64,000 nt of DNA from JBDTVS01 sp040007095 (GTDB lineage Bacteria; Acidobacteriota; Vicinamibacteria; Vicinamibacterales; CAVVIG01), in NCBI GenBank assembly GCA_040007095.1, contig JBDTVS010000111.1:62001-126000 (forward strand), written 5' to 3'. Positions 51,544 through 60,440 of the stretch are shown one piece after another. The first letter of the stretch is position 1; every line of letters starts with the position of its first letter. The notes under the pieces were generated by a model, which saw nothing but the letters and a program-made list of their open reading frames with translations, made no database searches and was not told the DNA's origin. The translations under genes and the position numbers were made by a program.

Positions 51544-53589
51544 TTAGAATCGCCAGGTCAGACGGAGGCTGCCGCTGCGCGGCACCTGCGTGGACACCAT
51601 GGTGGCGTTGCCGCCGACGAACTCCGCATGGGCCGGACTGAGGAGGTTCTGCCCATGGGCCGCAGCGGAGAGCCAGGGTGTCACCGTCCATTCGCAGCGG
51701 ATGTCGGCGCGCGTGTACGCCGGAATGCCAAGCTGGCGGAGCCCCCCGACGTAGAACACCAACGCGTCGAGCTGCGCGCGCGAGCCGAGCGAGAACGCCG
51801 AATGGCCGCGCCACTGGTACGACGGCGCGTTGCCGTCAGCAGTCGGTGCCAAAGGGTCGTGGCTCGACGCGTCCGGATGCGGTGTCAGGTGAAACGCCGA
51901 GAACGTGCCGTCAACCTGCCACCCGCTGCTGAGCTTCACGCGCGCCGTGATCTCGGCGCCCCGCGTGTCCGCTGCCTGCAGATTCTGGAACACGCTCACG
52001 ACGGAGAGGACTGGACGGCCGCCGACGAAGACCAGCGTCGGCGTCGACGGTTCCGTGCTCTGAAGGTGCTGGTAGTGGCCGATGAAGCCGGCGACGTCAA
52101 TCGCGGCTCTCGACGTGATGTCGATGCGGTAGCCCGCTTCCGTGCTCACGAGGCGCTCATTCTGCGCCGCCGGGTTGCCAGCCACGGAGACGACGATGGG
52201 GACGCCCGCGAGCGGATCGCCGGGCATCGCCGGGGCGACGATCGGAGGGAAATCGATCCGGATACCTTCGTCCACCAGCGACGGCGTGCGCAGCGCCCGC
52301 GAGGCCGCCGCCCACAGGCGCTGCTGCGGTGTGACCTGCCACATGATGCGCGCGGTCGGCTGGAGGGTCAATTCCTGGTCAGTATCGAACTCGACCTTCG
52401 TGCCGAGCGTCAGGGCGACACGGTGTCGAGCCAGGGAGATCTCGTCCTGCGCGAACGCATTGACGAGGGTTTTTTGTTGGCCACTCGGGGTGAATGAGAA
52501 CCCGACTCCGCCGTCGGCGGATTCGTCGATGTACCGATACCCGCCGCCGCCAACCAGATCGTGCCGGCCCGCTGGCGTGTGATAGACCGCGTCGAGATCC
52601 ACCGTGCGACGACGATACGCGACAATCGACTCGCCCCGGTGCGCGAGGTCGACGAACGATTGCAGCTGCAGCGTGGCGCCGTTGCCACGGGTGTGTGTCC
52701 ATCGCCCGAGCACGTTGCCGACCTGCGTGTCGGACACGCCGCTGGTCTCTCCGTTCGCCGCCGGATCGAGGCTCATCCACAGCGGCCGCTCTTGGCCGAC
52801 GCTCACGCTGCTTTGGAGCATGAACGCCTCCGACCCCAGGGACCAGTCGCCGCGAAACCCGCTGGTGAGACTTCGCCAGTGGTCGTTGGCTGCCGCGCCC
52901 GGCGCGAGCAGGGAGTCGCCGTGCGTGGTGAGCTGGGAGTAGACGCGGTACGCCCCGCGGCCGGCTGTCCCGCCGTAGCGGACTGCGGCGCTGCCGTGAT
53001 CGACATTACCGGCATCGGCGCGCACCAGGAGCCCACGCGTGTCGCCGGCCGGCCGCGTCAGAATGTTGATGACGCCGTTGACGGCATTGGCGCCCCACAC
53101 GGCGCCGCCTGGGCCGCGGATCACCTCGATCCGATCGACATCCTCGAGCATGAGGTCTTCCGTATCCCACAACACGGCCGAGAACAGCGGGCTGTAGACC
53201 GACCGGCCGTCGATCAGCACCAGCAGTTTGTTCGAATACAGGCCGTTGAAGCCGCGAACCGAGATGGCCCACTTGTTCGCGTTGATCTGCGCCACCTGGA
53301 CGCCCGGCACCAGTCGAAGCAGGTCGGGCACTGAGGTCATGCCGGAGCGACGGATGTCGTCACGCGTCACCACATAGACGGCGGCCGGCACGTCCTCGGC
53401 TCGCTGTTCTTTGCGCGAGGCCGAGGTGATCTCGATGTTCATGAGGTCTTCGAGCGACGCTCCCGATAGATCCACGGGCCGGGTTTGCGCAGCGGCGGGA
53501 GCCGCGACGGTCGCCAGCAGCGCCACGATCAGTCGCCGAGTGCGTCTGCTCAGTGAGACTTCGGTTCGCAGCAGCTGTGAATTGTTCAT
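51544..53589 (-). CDS. TonB-dependent receptor
   Basis: The 681-residue outer-membrane receptor has a signal peptide and an opening LSGASLEDLMNIEITSASRK followed by a plug (DVPAAVYVVTRDDI, SVRGFNGLYSNKLLVLIDGRSVY, RIEVIRGPGG). The barrel ends LRLTWRF with terminal Phe. It is of the iron-siderophore or vitamin-type size, unlike the 1037-residue receptors. The same DLMNIE-type receptor is often paired with YfiR and a sensor kinase. It is the first gene of the operon and is transcribed leftward from the 53590-54540 region. The substrate is unknown. Confidence 0.94.
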   Translation of the reverse strand: MNNSQLLRTEVSLSRRTRRLIVALLATVAAPAAAQTRPVDLSGASLEDLMNIEITSASRKEQRAEDVPAAVYVVTRDDIRRSGMTSVPDLLRLVPGVQVAQINANKWAISVRGFNGLYSNKLLVLIDGRSVYSPLFSAVLWDTEDLMLEDVDRIEVIRGPGGAVWGANAVNGVINILTRPAGDTRGLLVRADAGNVDHGSAAVRYGGTAGRGAYRVYSQLTTHGDSLLAPGAAANDHWRSLTSGFRGDWSLGSEAFMLQSSVSVGQERPLWMSLDPAANGETSGVSDTQVGNVLGRWTHTRGNGATLQLQSFVDLAHRGESIVAYRRRTVDLDAVYHTPAGRHDLVGGGGYRYIDESADGGVGFSFTPSGQQKTLVNAFAQDEISLARHRVALTLGTKVEFDTDQELTLQPTARIMWQVTPQQRLWAAASRALRTPSLVDEGIRIDFPPIVAPAMPGDPLAGVPIVVSVAGNPAAQNERLVSTEAGYRIDITSRAAIDVAGFIGHYQHLQSTEPSTPTLVFVGGRPVLSVVSVFQNLQAADTRGAEITARVKLSSGWQVDGTFSAFHLTPHPDASSHDPLAPTADGNAPSYQWRGHSAFSLGSRAQLDALVFYVGGLRQLGIPAYTRADIRCEWTVTPWLSAAAHGQNLLSPAHAEFVGGNATMVSTQVPRSGSLRLTWRF

Positions 53590-54540
53590 CAGATCCTCAA
53601 TCGGTCGACCGCCACGGCAGAGTCGCCAGTCAGTCGGAGCAGACGCGCGAACGTCGCCTCAAAGGACCGCTGCGGAAGTAACCAGCCGCGATCGACCATC
53701 CTGCTCGAGTCGTCTGACCGAGGGGCACCGCAGGAGTCGCCATTCTGCAACTGGGTGGTGAGGTTGGCGCGTTGGGCCAGAGCGGAACCCTGCCCCGTTG
53801 AATAGCGGAACGACGTCTCTATTCCGGTCGTTCGAGTTGGAGGGCGTCGCGCCACTTACATGAACCCGGTCGTAGATCACTGGGAAACAGGCTGATCCCA
53901 ATACTCACCGTAATGCGAAGCTCGTGACCTGCGAGCGGTTGAGCTCCGTGTTGCCGCGCGGAATGCCTCCGAACCGGACGTCGTCCAATCGGCGGATGCC
54001 TGTCTCGACTATTCGGTGGCGGTACTCGACGATCAACTGCTTTACTCTTCGGGCGACAGCGGGCCTTCTCCGGCTCGATCGAACCAGGAATGGGCGGCCC
54101 GCGCGGTCGCGTGTCGAGACCAAGTTAGCCCCATCGCTTCGAGATGGTCTGTTCAATAGTGAGCAGCCCGACGAGACTCTGTGCACACATGGCCGCCGTG
54201 CGTCGGAGGTGAGACTGCCCAATCCCCTGGGGCGTTGCACCGGCGCGATGTCTTCATGACTGCTTCTCCCAGGCCGTTTCCGTGACGAACGCTGAAAACA
54301 CCGTGTTTTCAAGCAAACGTTTCATACTGCGTTCATGGCCACGACGACGCCTACACCCGAGCGGCGACGCGCGTTGGCGTTGCTGAAACGGATCGCGTCG
54401 TCAGTAACGCGTACTAAGGATTTGCGATTACGTGCGACGGCAATTAGGAGATCCGCGACTCGTGACTGCGGAACTTCAGTTTAACGGCTGCACGGATTGT
54501 GGCGAAGGACAGGGGAGTTGACGGTTGGCTCCACCTGGCT
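53590..54540. other. 951-bp region with no supported gene
   Basis: The gap between the receptor operon and the GNAT gene should hold the receptor promoter. Open frames here (for example 53905-54312) show no family pattern. A 49-codon frame at 54335-54484 (MATTTPTPERRRALALLK) resembles the start of small hypothetical proteins but lacks a ribosome-binding site, so it is not called. No repeats were recognised. Confidence 0.6.
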
Positions 54541-55242
54541 TCAGCGCTCAGACGCTATTCGCTCCACGACAACGACAGGAAACTGCGCGCGCTCGATGAA
54601 GCCGAGGGTGGCGTAGAGTGCCTGCGCGCTTCGATTCTTGTCTTCCACGTGGAGAAAGGGAGTCAACCCTTCGTCGAAGGTTGTCGTCATCAGGCGGTCG
54701 ACGATAGCGCGAGCGTATCCGCGCCCGCGCGAATCGGGATGCGTGCAGATGGCGCTCAACTCGCGGTAGCCTGGCACGTGCATCCGCTGTCCGCCCATCG
54801 CGGCAAGCACTCCGTTCACCCGGATGCCCCAATAGGTGCCGAACTGATAGGTGTGCGATCGAAATGGCCCGGGCCGTGTCAGCGCGGCCAGTGCCACCAT
54901 GTCTTCGCGGTCCGGCTCTCCGAGTATGGAGAGCTCCACGTCGTTGGGTGGCAGGGGCACGCGACGCTCGCAGACCATTTGCACCAGCGTCTTGGTGAAC
55001 ATGAGCGCGAGCGGCGGGCGAATCAGCGGCACGATGCCGGCGAAGGTGGCCGGCAACGATGTCGAGCCGCGGTCGGCGATGAGCGTCGCGAGTTCGTCGA
55101 GCGCGTCGTGTTCTGGCCGGGCGACGGCAGCAATCGACGTGAGCTCCTCGGGATATCGGCGCGCGAGGTCGCCGCCCACCGCCAGATGCGCCTGACACGT
55201 CGTCAACGCCGTCCAGGCAGGGTTATCGAGAGCGTGCGTCAC
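54541..55242 (-). CDS. GNAT-family N-acetyltransferase
   Basis: The 233-residue protein has a GNAT domain in its C-terminal half with the acetyl-CoA motif THPDSRGRGYARAIVDRL and the following LHVEDKNRSAQALYATLGF segment. The N-terminal half (MTHALDNPAW...) resembles FR47-like acetyltransferases. The GTG at 55242 has AGGA ten bases upstream and gives the typical start; the frame is open to 55449. The substrate, an amine of unknown identity, cannot be predicted. Confidence 0.9.
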   Translation of the reverse strand: MTHALDNPAWTALTTCQAHLAVGGDLARRYPEELTSIAAVARPEHDALDELATLIADRGSTSLPATFAGIVPLIRPPLALMFTKTLVQMVCERRVPLPPNDVELSILGEPDREDMVALAALTRPGPFRSHTYQFGTYWGIRVNGVLAAMGGQRMHVPGYRELSAICTHPDSRGRGYARAIVDRLMTTTFDEGLTPFLHVEDKNRSAQALYATLGFIERAQFPVVVVERIASER

Positions 55243-55586
55243 AGGTGTCGAATCCTCGCCGAGTATTCTTACATGTCTCTCAACGAGCGCCGTGGCTTCG
55301 CGTGGCGGCCCAGGACGCGATGAACGGAAAAGAGTTGCTTCGTGCGGGCGCTGTATGTCAGCGTCGTCACCGACCATCAATACGCGGTGTGTGACGTCGG
55401 GAGTGATCGGTCGCGGGGCCAGTTTCGACCTGACTGTGGGGGTAACCACCGGGCGTCATCAGCCGGAGCGCACCTTGGACCACCCGAAAGCGTCAGCGTT
55501 GAACGTAGTGTCCGGCTTCAGCCGGACCGTCGGACCGTTTCGCCGGGACGTGTGGTTCGTGATTCCCTCTGTCGCCGCGAGGCATT
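55243..55586. other. 344-bp gap with an 18-bp palindrome
   Basis: Divergent gap between the GNAT gene and the GHWEG-family gene at 55587. It carries the second copy of the GTCCGGCTTCAGCCGGAC palindrome. I see no gene in it. Confidence 0.6.
55510..55527. repeat. 18-bp palindromic repeat, copy 2
   Basis: GTCCGGCTTCAGCCGGAC, identical to the copy at 9607-9624 together with seven further flanking bases. It is 59 bp upstream of the next gene's start. Confidence 0.85.
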
Positions 55587-56402
55587 ATGAGAATAGCCGG
55601 CTCGGTTCTGTTGTTCACGCTGGCCTGCGCCACGCCCCGGGCGAGCGGGCAGCCGCTGCCTTCGAACGGCGAGGCCCGAATCATCGCGGGAAGAATCCCG
55701 GAGCCGGCGACGAAAGTCAAAGCAGGTCCGGCGCCGCGGCTGCCTGACGGCAAGCCCGATCTGGGCAATGGCAAGGGGTCGTGGAATCCACGGGTGATCG
55801 AGAACATTGCCGGTGTGGGCCCGGGCGCGCCGGAGAGAACACCCGTCGAGAAGATAGTCGACGTTCCCTTCCAGCCATGGGCGGAGACGCTCTACGACAA
55901 GCGCCTGGCGGACCTGCAGAAAGACGACCCGGAAGCGCGGTGTCTGCCGCCGGGCATCCCCAGGATGTACCAAACGCCGTTTCCCTTCCAGGTGTTTCAA
56001 CTGCCCGACAGAGTGCTGTTCGTGTTCGAGGGTGGATCGCATTTCTGGCGTCCGGTCTTTACCGATGGACGTCGTCACTCGAAGGATCCCAATCCGACCT
56101 ACCTGGGAGAATCGATCGGGCACTGGGAGGGGGATACGCTGGTCGTCGACACGATTGGCTTCAACGATCGCACGTGGCTGGACCAGGACGGCCATCCCCA
56201 CACGGAAGCGCTCCATACGGTCGAGCGCTTCACGCGGCGCGACGAGTTGACGCTGCACTATCAGGTGACCATCGAGGATCCAGGTGCGTACACCACGCCG
56301 TGGACGACCAGCTACACCATTCCGTGGTCGTCGGGGGCGGAGCCGATGGAATACGTGTGCCACGAGAACAATCGGGATCTACCGCACATGGTGGGGAAGT
56401 AG
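55587..56402 (+). CDS. Secreted GHWEG-related protein of unknown function
   Basis: The 271-residue protein has a signal peptide (MRIAGSVLLFTLACATPRASG) and a divergent version of the family core: DGRRH, GESIGHWEGDTLVVDTIGF, VERFTR, YVCHENN. It lacks the HETRVIPL block of its relatives. A Pro-rich front (LPDGKPDLGNG) follows the signal. It precedes the TonB-C protein by 60 bp on the same strand. Function not recognised. Confidence 0.85.
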   Translation: MRIAGSVLLFTLACATPRASGQPLPSNGEARIIAGRIPEPATKVKAGPAPRLPDGKPDLGNGKGSWNPRVIENIAGVGPGAPERTPVEKIVDVPFQPWAETLYDKRLADLQKDDPEARCLPPGIPRMYQTPFPFQVFQLPDRVLFVFEGGSHFWRPVFTDGRRHSKDPNPTYLGESIGHWEGDTLVVDTIGFNDRTWLDQDGHPHTEALHTVERFTRRDELTLHYQVTIEDPGAYTTPWTTSYTIPWSSGAEPMEYVCHENNRDLPHMVGK

Positions 56403-56462
56403 TTCAAGTCACAGCAAGCCAACCCTTCGGCCGAAGCGTCCAAAGACAGCGAGGAGCTGGGG

Positions 56463-56840
56463 ATGAGATTCTTTCAACGAATGATGCTGGCAGGATGCGT
56501 CATCGCCGCCACGATGACAATGGCCGTCGCGCAGGACCGTCCGCAAGTGTACGCCCCTGGCAACGGCGTATCGCTCCCGGTTCCGGTGACGAAGGTCAAT
56601 CCCGACTACACGGCGGACGCGAAGCGCGCACACATCGAGGGAACTGTGGCGCTGGAGAGCGTGGTGCTGCAGGAGGGCACGGTGGGGGCCGTGAGTGTGA
56701 TCCGCTCGCTGGACTCCACGTTTGGACTCGATCGACAAGCCGTCTCGGCCATGAAGCTCTGGCGTTTCCAGCCGGGCATGAAGGACGGCAAACCGGTCGC
56801 CGTGCGGGTTCAGATCGAAATGAACTTCACACTCAAGTAA
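56463..56840 (+). CDS. Short secreted TonB C-terminal-domain protein
   Basis: The 125-residue protein has a signal-like helix (residues 1-23) and a TonB C-terminal domain, seen in VNPDYTADAKRAHIEGTVALESVVLQEG and WRFQPGMKDGKPVAVRVQIEMNF. It has only about 30 residues between the helix and the domain, with no Pro-rich linker, so it is unlikely to span the periplasm as a normal energy transducer. If the signal is cleaved it would be a free periplasmic TonB-C domain. Confidence 0.87.
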   Translation: MRFFQRMMLAGCVIAATMTMAVAQDRPQVYAPGNGVSLPVPVTKVNPDYTADAKRAHIEGTVALESVVLQEGTVGAVSVIRSLDSTFGLDRQAVSAMKLWRFQPGMKDGKPVAVRVQIEMNFTLK

Positions 56841-56854
56841 GTTGCCGCGTCGTC

Positions 56855-57865
56855 TTACTGCTGTTCTTCGGCGCGCGCGGCGCTGAGAATGCCGGTCAGC
56901 CCGTAGTTACCTTCGTGGCAGGCGTATTCGAATACCCCCTGCCCCTCATCCTTGGTCAGGTTCATCGCAAACGTCCACGGCCGTGCCCACGTCGTCGCGT
57001 CGTCGAGGGTCACCGACCATTCGAGCACGTTCTGACCGACTGGCTTGAACCGCTCGATCACGCGCAGGTTCGGCGTCGCGCCGCGATCCGGCGATCCGTA
57101 GCCGGCGACGTCCGCCGCGTTCTTGCCGTTGAAGTTTGTCGTCTCGACTACCAGCGTCGTGCCCTCCCAGTGGCCGCGCGGGTCGCCCATGTAGGTGCGA
57201 ATGGCGTCGCCGACGTGCGATCGGCGATCGAGCGGGATGATTCGTGTTTCGTGGATCATCTCGTAGCGGATGGCGACGTATCCGGGCGCCTGGATGAACT
57301 GATACGAATTGCCGTAAATGACCGGCATCATCGAGCCCGGCACGCCGCGGGTGATACAGCGATCGTACAGGCTTCGAACCTCGGCCGAGTCGGATTCGCC
57401 ATGGGCCTTGAACGCCGCGGTGATCGCGGCCGTTCGTGCCTGGGCGGCGGGTGTCGTCGGCGGTAGCCGGCCGTCAGCGGGATCGACGAGGAGCCACGGC
57501 CGGCTGTTTTTGGCATTGTAGTACTCGTACCAGTGCACGGGGCCGGCGCCGGTTTCGGCGCCGCCGATGCCCCCGGCCACTTCGACCGCCACCTCGTTGC
57601 GCTGCTTGACGATCCGCGCCAGCTCCGCGCCCGTGACGTCGTCGATCTTGCGTCCTTCGAACTGAGTCGGCCGCTCGAGCGGGATGCCGTTCTCGTCCTT
57701 GTTGGTGAAGGTGCCCTGCAGGTCGGGATCGCCCCACGGCGTGCGTCCCGGTGTGTCCGCCTTTGTCGCGGGCCGGCTCTTCTCAGGTCCAGCGGTTTGG
57801 CCGAACGCTGACGCCGTCGCCAAGACGATGAGCAGCCCGGCCGCCAATCCCGTATGCGTTCTCAT
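56855..57865 (-). CDS. Secreted GHWEG-family protein of unknown function
   Basis: The 336-residue protein has a signal peptide (MRTHTGLAAGLLIVLATASAFG) and the full set of family blocks: WGDPDLQGTFTN, YDRCITRG, MIHETRIIPLDRRSHVG, MGDPRGHWEGTTLVVETTN, VIERFK and YEYACHEGNYGL. It is closest to the 35743 product. AGAGGATCAC precedes the ATG 57865; the frame upstream is not used. It is convergent with the TonB-C gene. Confidence 0.87.
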   Translation of the reverse strand: MRTHTGLAAGLLIVLATASAFGQTAGPEKSRPATKADTPGRTPWGDPDLQGTFTNKDENGIPLERPTQFEGRKIDDVTGAELARIVKQRNEVAVEVAGGIGGAETGAGPVHWYEYYNAKNSRPWLLVDPADGRLPPTTPAAQARTAAITAAFKAHGESDSAEVRSLYDRCITRGVPGSMMPVIYGNSYQFIQAPGYVAIRYEMIHETRIIPLDRRSHVGDAIRTYMGDPRGHWEGTTLVVETTNFNGKNAADVAGYGSPDRGATPNLRVIERFKPVGQNVLEWSVTLDDATTWARPWTFAMNLTKDEGQGVFEYACHEGNYGLTGILSAARAEEQQ

Positions 57866-57904
57866 GTGATCCTCTCCCTGCCTCGAGTACATGTATGTTG
57901 CGAT

Positions 57905-58121
57905 CTTGCCAGATGCGCCGGGAGTACGGAAGCACGAAAAGAATTGGTCGCACCGAGCCCCTCGTCGACTTTGAGCGAGATGACGTCGCCCGCCCGGACC
58001 ACCCAATCGTCCAATCACACTCGGACGCCCGAGTCCTTCAGCCGCTCTGCCAGCCGCCGAACCCGCGGCTTGTCGGCTTGGTTGTGCTCAGGAAGACGTC
58101 GAATCGAAATGAGTCAGCCAT
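57905..58121 (-). pseudogene. Decayed TIR-domain gene
   Basis: From an ATG at 58121 the minus strand reads MADSFRFDVFLS, the start of a bacterial TIR domain. A one-base loss then shifts the frame; in the next frame it continues HNQADKPRVRRLAERLKDSG, then VRV-stop-LDDW, where a stop replaces the expected Trp, then VVRAGDVISLKVDEGLG. The three steps (frameshift, stop, loss of the rest) show decay. TIR proteins often have NAD-cleaving or signalling roles in phage defence; here none is functional. Confidence 0.72.
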
Positions 58122-58313
58122 GATGCTTCAGCGAGGCTCTTGGTAACTTGCCGCACTCTCGCATTCGGCCGATTTCTCTGTCGGCTGCTACTGTGAAGAT
58201 GAGCAGCGATGTCATCGGTCCGTCCTCCGGCAATTACTGTCGGAACGGAAGGCCCGCATCGCTTGAGATCAGTGCCGCGCGTGCGACGTCGCCAGCGGCG
58301 TGTATTCGTCTGC

Positions 58314-58395
58314 TAAAGCGTAACCATGAAAGCACGAGGTCACGCGGCACCAAAACATGGATTCTTTTTCGTGTCTTCGTGTTTTCGTGGTTGCA
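58314..58395. repeat. CACGAAG-type dispersed repeat, copy 4
   Basis: TAAAGCGTAACCATGAAAGC, then CACGAGGTCACGCGGCACC, CATGGATTCTTTTTCGT and CTTCGTGTTTTCGTGGTT. It matches the 32441 copy over about 55 bases with few changes. Confidence 0.8.
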
Positions 58396-58448
58396 TTTGG
58401 AGTTTACAGTCCAGCAGAACACGCTACCAGCCCACGCTGCTTGTCGTA

Positions 58449-60287
58449 CTAGCGAGCGAGTCCCTGATACACCGCTTCGATGAACGGGTCGGGCGACCCG
58501 TAGCGCCCGTTGTAGTCCATGGTCGGGGCTGCCGCCTTCACCTGCGCGAGCGTCATGCCTCTCCGGATCAGGTCCTGAATCCGATCGCGCACGATCGTGA
58601 CCATGTCCCGGTATTCGACCAGGTCGGCTTCGTCCGTGAGGCGGCCGTGCCCGGGAACCACGTAGGTGCCGCCTTCCTCCTTGTCCTTCGGGATGGTGAG
58701 GTCGATGATCCGATTCAACCCCTCGATCAGCCCCTGAATGCCGCCGCCGTTCGCGGTGTCGATCGCCGGGTAGGTGGTGGTGACGAAGAGATCGCCCGCG
58801 CTGACCACATCCGATCGCCGGAAGAAGACGACCACATCACCGTCGGTGTGCGCTGCCGGCTGATGGAGCAGCTGAATCGCTTCGTTGTTGAAGAAGATCT
58901 CCTTGTCAGCGCCGAAGAACGTCTCGGTGGGCCACTCAGCGAAGGCCCGTGGCGCCTGCTGCCCGCTCGGGGCGCTCATTCTCGCGAGCACCCGCTCGTG
59001 CGCAATCACGCGCGCGCCGGACAGCGTCAGCCCGGAATTGCCGGGCGCGTTGCCGCCCAGCCATTTACCGGCTTTCGCAATCGCCTCGTTGCCGCCGATG
59101 TGGTCCGCATCGTCGTGGGTGTCAATGATCAGGCGGATCGGTTTGTCGGTCACCCGTCGAATGGCGGCGAGTACCTGTTCGCTCGAGCCCGTCGCGCCGG
59201 CGTCGACCAAGAGCACGCCTTCGTCGCCGATCTGCGCCGTGATGTTCGCCCCAGCGCCCACGACCATGTAGACATTACCCTGCACCGGCACGAGATGAAC
59301 CGGTTCGCGGGTCTGCTCTTGGCCTACCGGAGCGGACGGCACAACGCTCGCACGCGGCGCGACCACCGCGCGCGCCGGACGGCTGCCGGCGCCTGGCGAC
59401 GACATCAGCCTCTGCAGCGTGATCTGGTACTCCGGATACGTTGTCTCCGCCCCCCCTCTGGCCGCCTCGGGCGGCAGCCGGTGTTTCGACGCAAACTCGC
59501 TCAACTTGAGCTGCGCCCCTGCCGACCCCGGCAGGTAGTGGGGCACGTAACCCCTGGGCCGACCAGCAATCTCGTCGACGACGTCGAACTGGCTGCGGCT
59601 GAGCTCCTGGGTTGGATTGAGGACCCAGTTCGTGCTGCGGATGAACGGTTCTTCCAGGTAGATCGGATCGTCGACAATGGTGACGACGGTCAGGACGTCG
59701 CCGTGGCGCATGAAGTGCTCGGTCATGGTCGCCTGGTCGCTGTGCGCCACACCGTTGCGTTGAATCCAGCCCACCTTGAAGTGCGTGGTGAGCACCGTCA
59801 GCATCTCGCCTTCCCACACTCCCGTGGAAAACCCCGCCCAGGTGTGGGGGGCGTCCGCTGACGGGTGGGCGCGGCCATCGAGCCAGATCAGGCGCGTGGC
59901 CTGGCCGAATGTGCCGAACAGTTCGTAGGCCAGCAGTTCCTGGGTGACCGGGTCCACTTCTTTGCGAATACGGATGTTTGCCGGACCGCGCAACGAATAC
60001 GTGGAGGGATGCGGCTTGGCCTGATGCTCGCGCAAGGAGAGGATCGACGCGTCCCAGCTGTCTGCCTTCAGACGGGCGGCATCGTTGATCGGCAGTCCCG
60101 TGTAATCGCCCAGCGCCGGTCCCGGAATCCGGTGCTCCTGATCTTCGTGATACCGTCCGCTCCACTCACCGGACAGGTCGCGCTGGGCGACCGCAGTGCG
60201 CGGCAGCACCGTCGTCAGCAGGACGCACAGAATGGCCGTCGTGCGGTTCATGGCCGGGCCGCGTCTTTGGGCACCAGATGAGGACAT
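58449..60287 (-). CDS. Fusion of GHWEG-like domain and metallo-beta-lactamase-fold hydrolase
   Basis: The predicted 612-residue protein has a signal peptide and an N-terminal half (about residues 60-310) that resembles the GHWEG family (DGRAHPSADAPHTW, FSTGVWEGEMLTVLTTHFK). An MBL-fold half (about 350-600) follows. The MBL metal motif reads THDDADHIGG (His391, Asp395, His396), so the second His of the usual H-x-H-x-D-H is Asp393; further His are in HQPAAHTDGDVVV and VPGHGRL. Start: ATG 60287 with GAGG before it, or ATG 60251. The joining of the two domains suggests a common substrate. Confidence 0.85.
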   Translation of the reverse strand: MSSSGAQRRGPAMNRTTAILCVLLTTVLPRTAVAQRDLSGEWSGRYHEDQEHRIPGPALGDYTGLPINDAARLKADSWDASILSLREHQAKPHPSTYSLRGPANIRIRKEVDPVTQELLAYELFGTFGQATRLIWLDGRAHPSADAPHTWAGFSTGVWEGEMLTVLTTHFKVGWIQRNGVAHSDQATMTEHFMRHGDVLTVVTIVDDPIYLEEPFIRSTNWVLNPTQELSRSQFDVVDEIAGRPRGYVPHYLPGSAGAQLKLSEFASKHRLPPEAARGGAETTYPEYQITLQRLMSSPGAGSRPARAVVAPRASVVPSAPVGQEQTREPVHLVPVQGNVYMVVGAGANITAQIGDEGVLLVDAGATGSSEQVLAAIRRVTDKPIRLIIDTHDDADHIGGNEAIAKAGKWLGGNAPGNSGLTLSGARVIAHERVLARMSAPSGQQAPRAFAEWPTETFFGADKEIFFNNEAIQLLHQPAAHTDGDVVVFFRRSDVVSAGDLFVTTTYPAIDTANGGGIQGLIEGLNRIIDLTIPKDKEEGGTYVVPGHGRLTDEADLVEYRDMVTIVRDRIQDLIRRGMTLAQVKAAAPTMDYNGRYGSPDPFIEAVYQGLAR

Positions 60288-60440
60288 GAAGTACCTCGTC
60301 GCGGACGAGTCGGGAGCGGGAACACCAACAGGCGGCTGAAACACGCCGCCGGAAGTGAACAGGTAGAACTGAGAAGTAAGAAGCCGCGGTTGGTAGCGCT
60401 CCGACTCATCTGTTGACGCGAACGCGAGCGTGGCGCCAGA

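Larger units (their letters stand above)
57866..58448. other. 583-bp gap with a TIR-domain gene remnant and a dispersed repeat
   Basis: Apart from the decayed TIR gene at about 57905-58121 and the repeat at 58314-58395, I see no gene here. The open frames on both strands are short and without pattern. Confidence 0.6.

Noticed and set aside
54335..54484. A 49-codon plus-strand frame MATTTPTPERRRALALLK.
   Set aside because: No ribosome-binding site and no family match beyond a generic opening; it may be a chance frame or a remnant.
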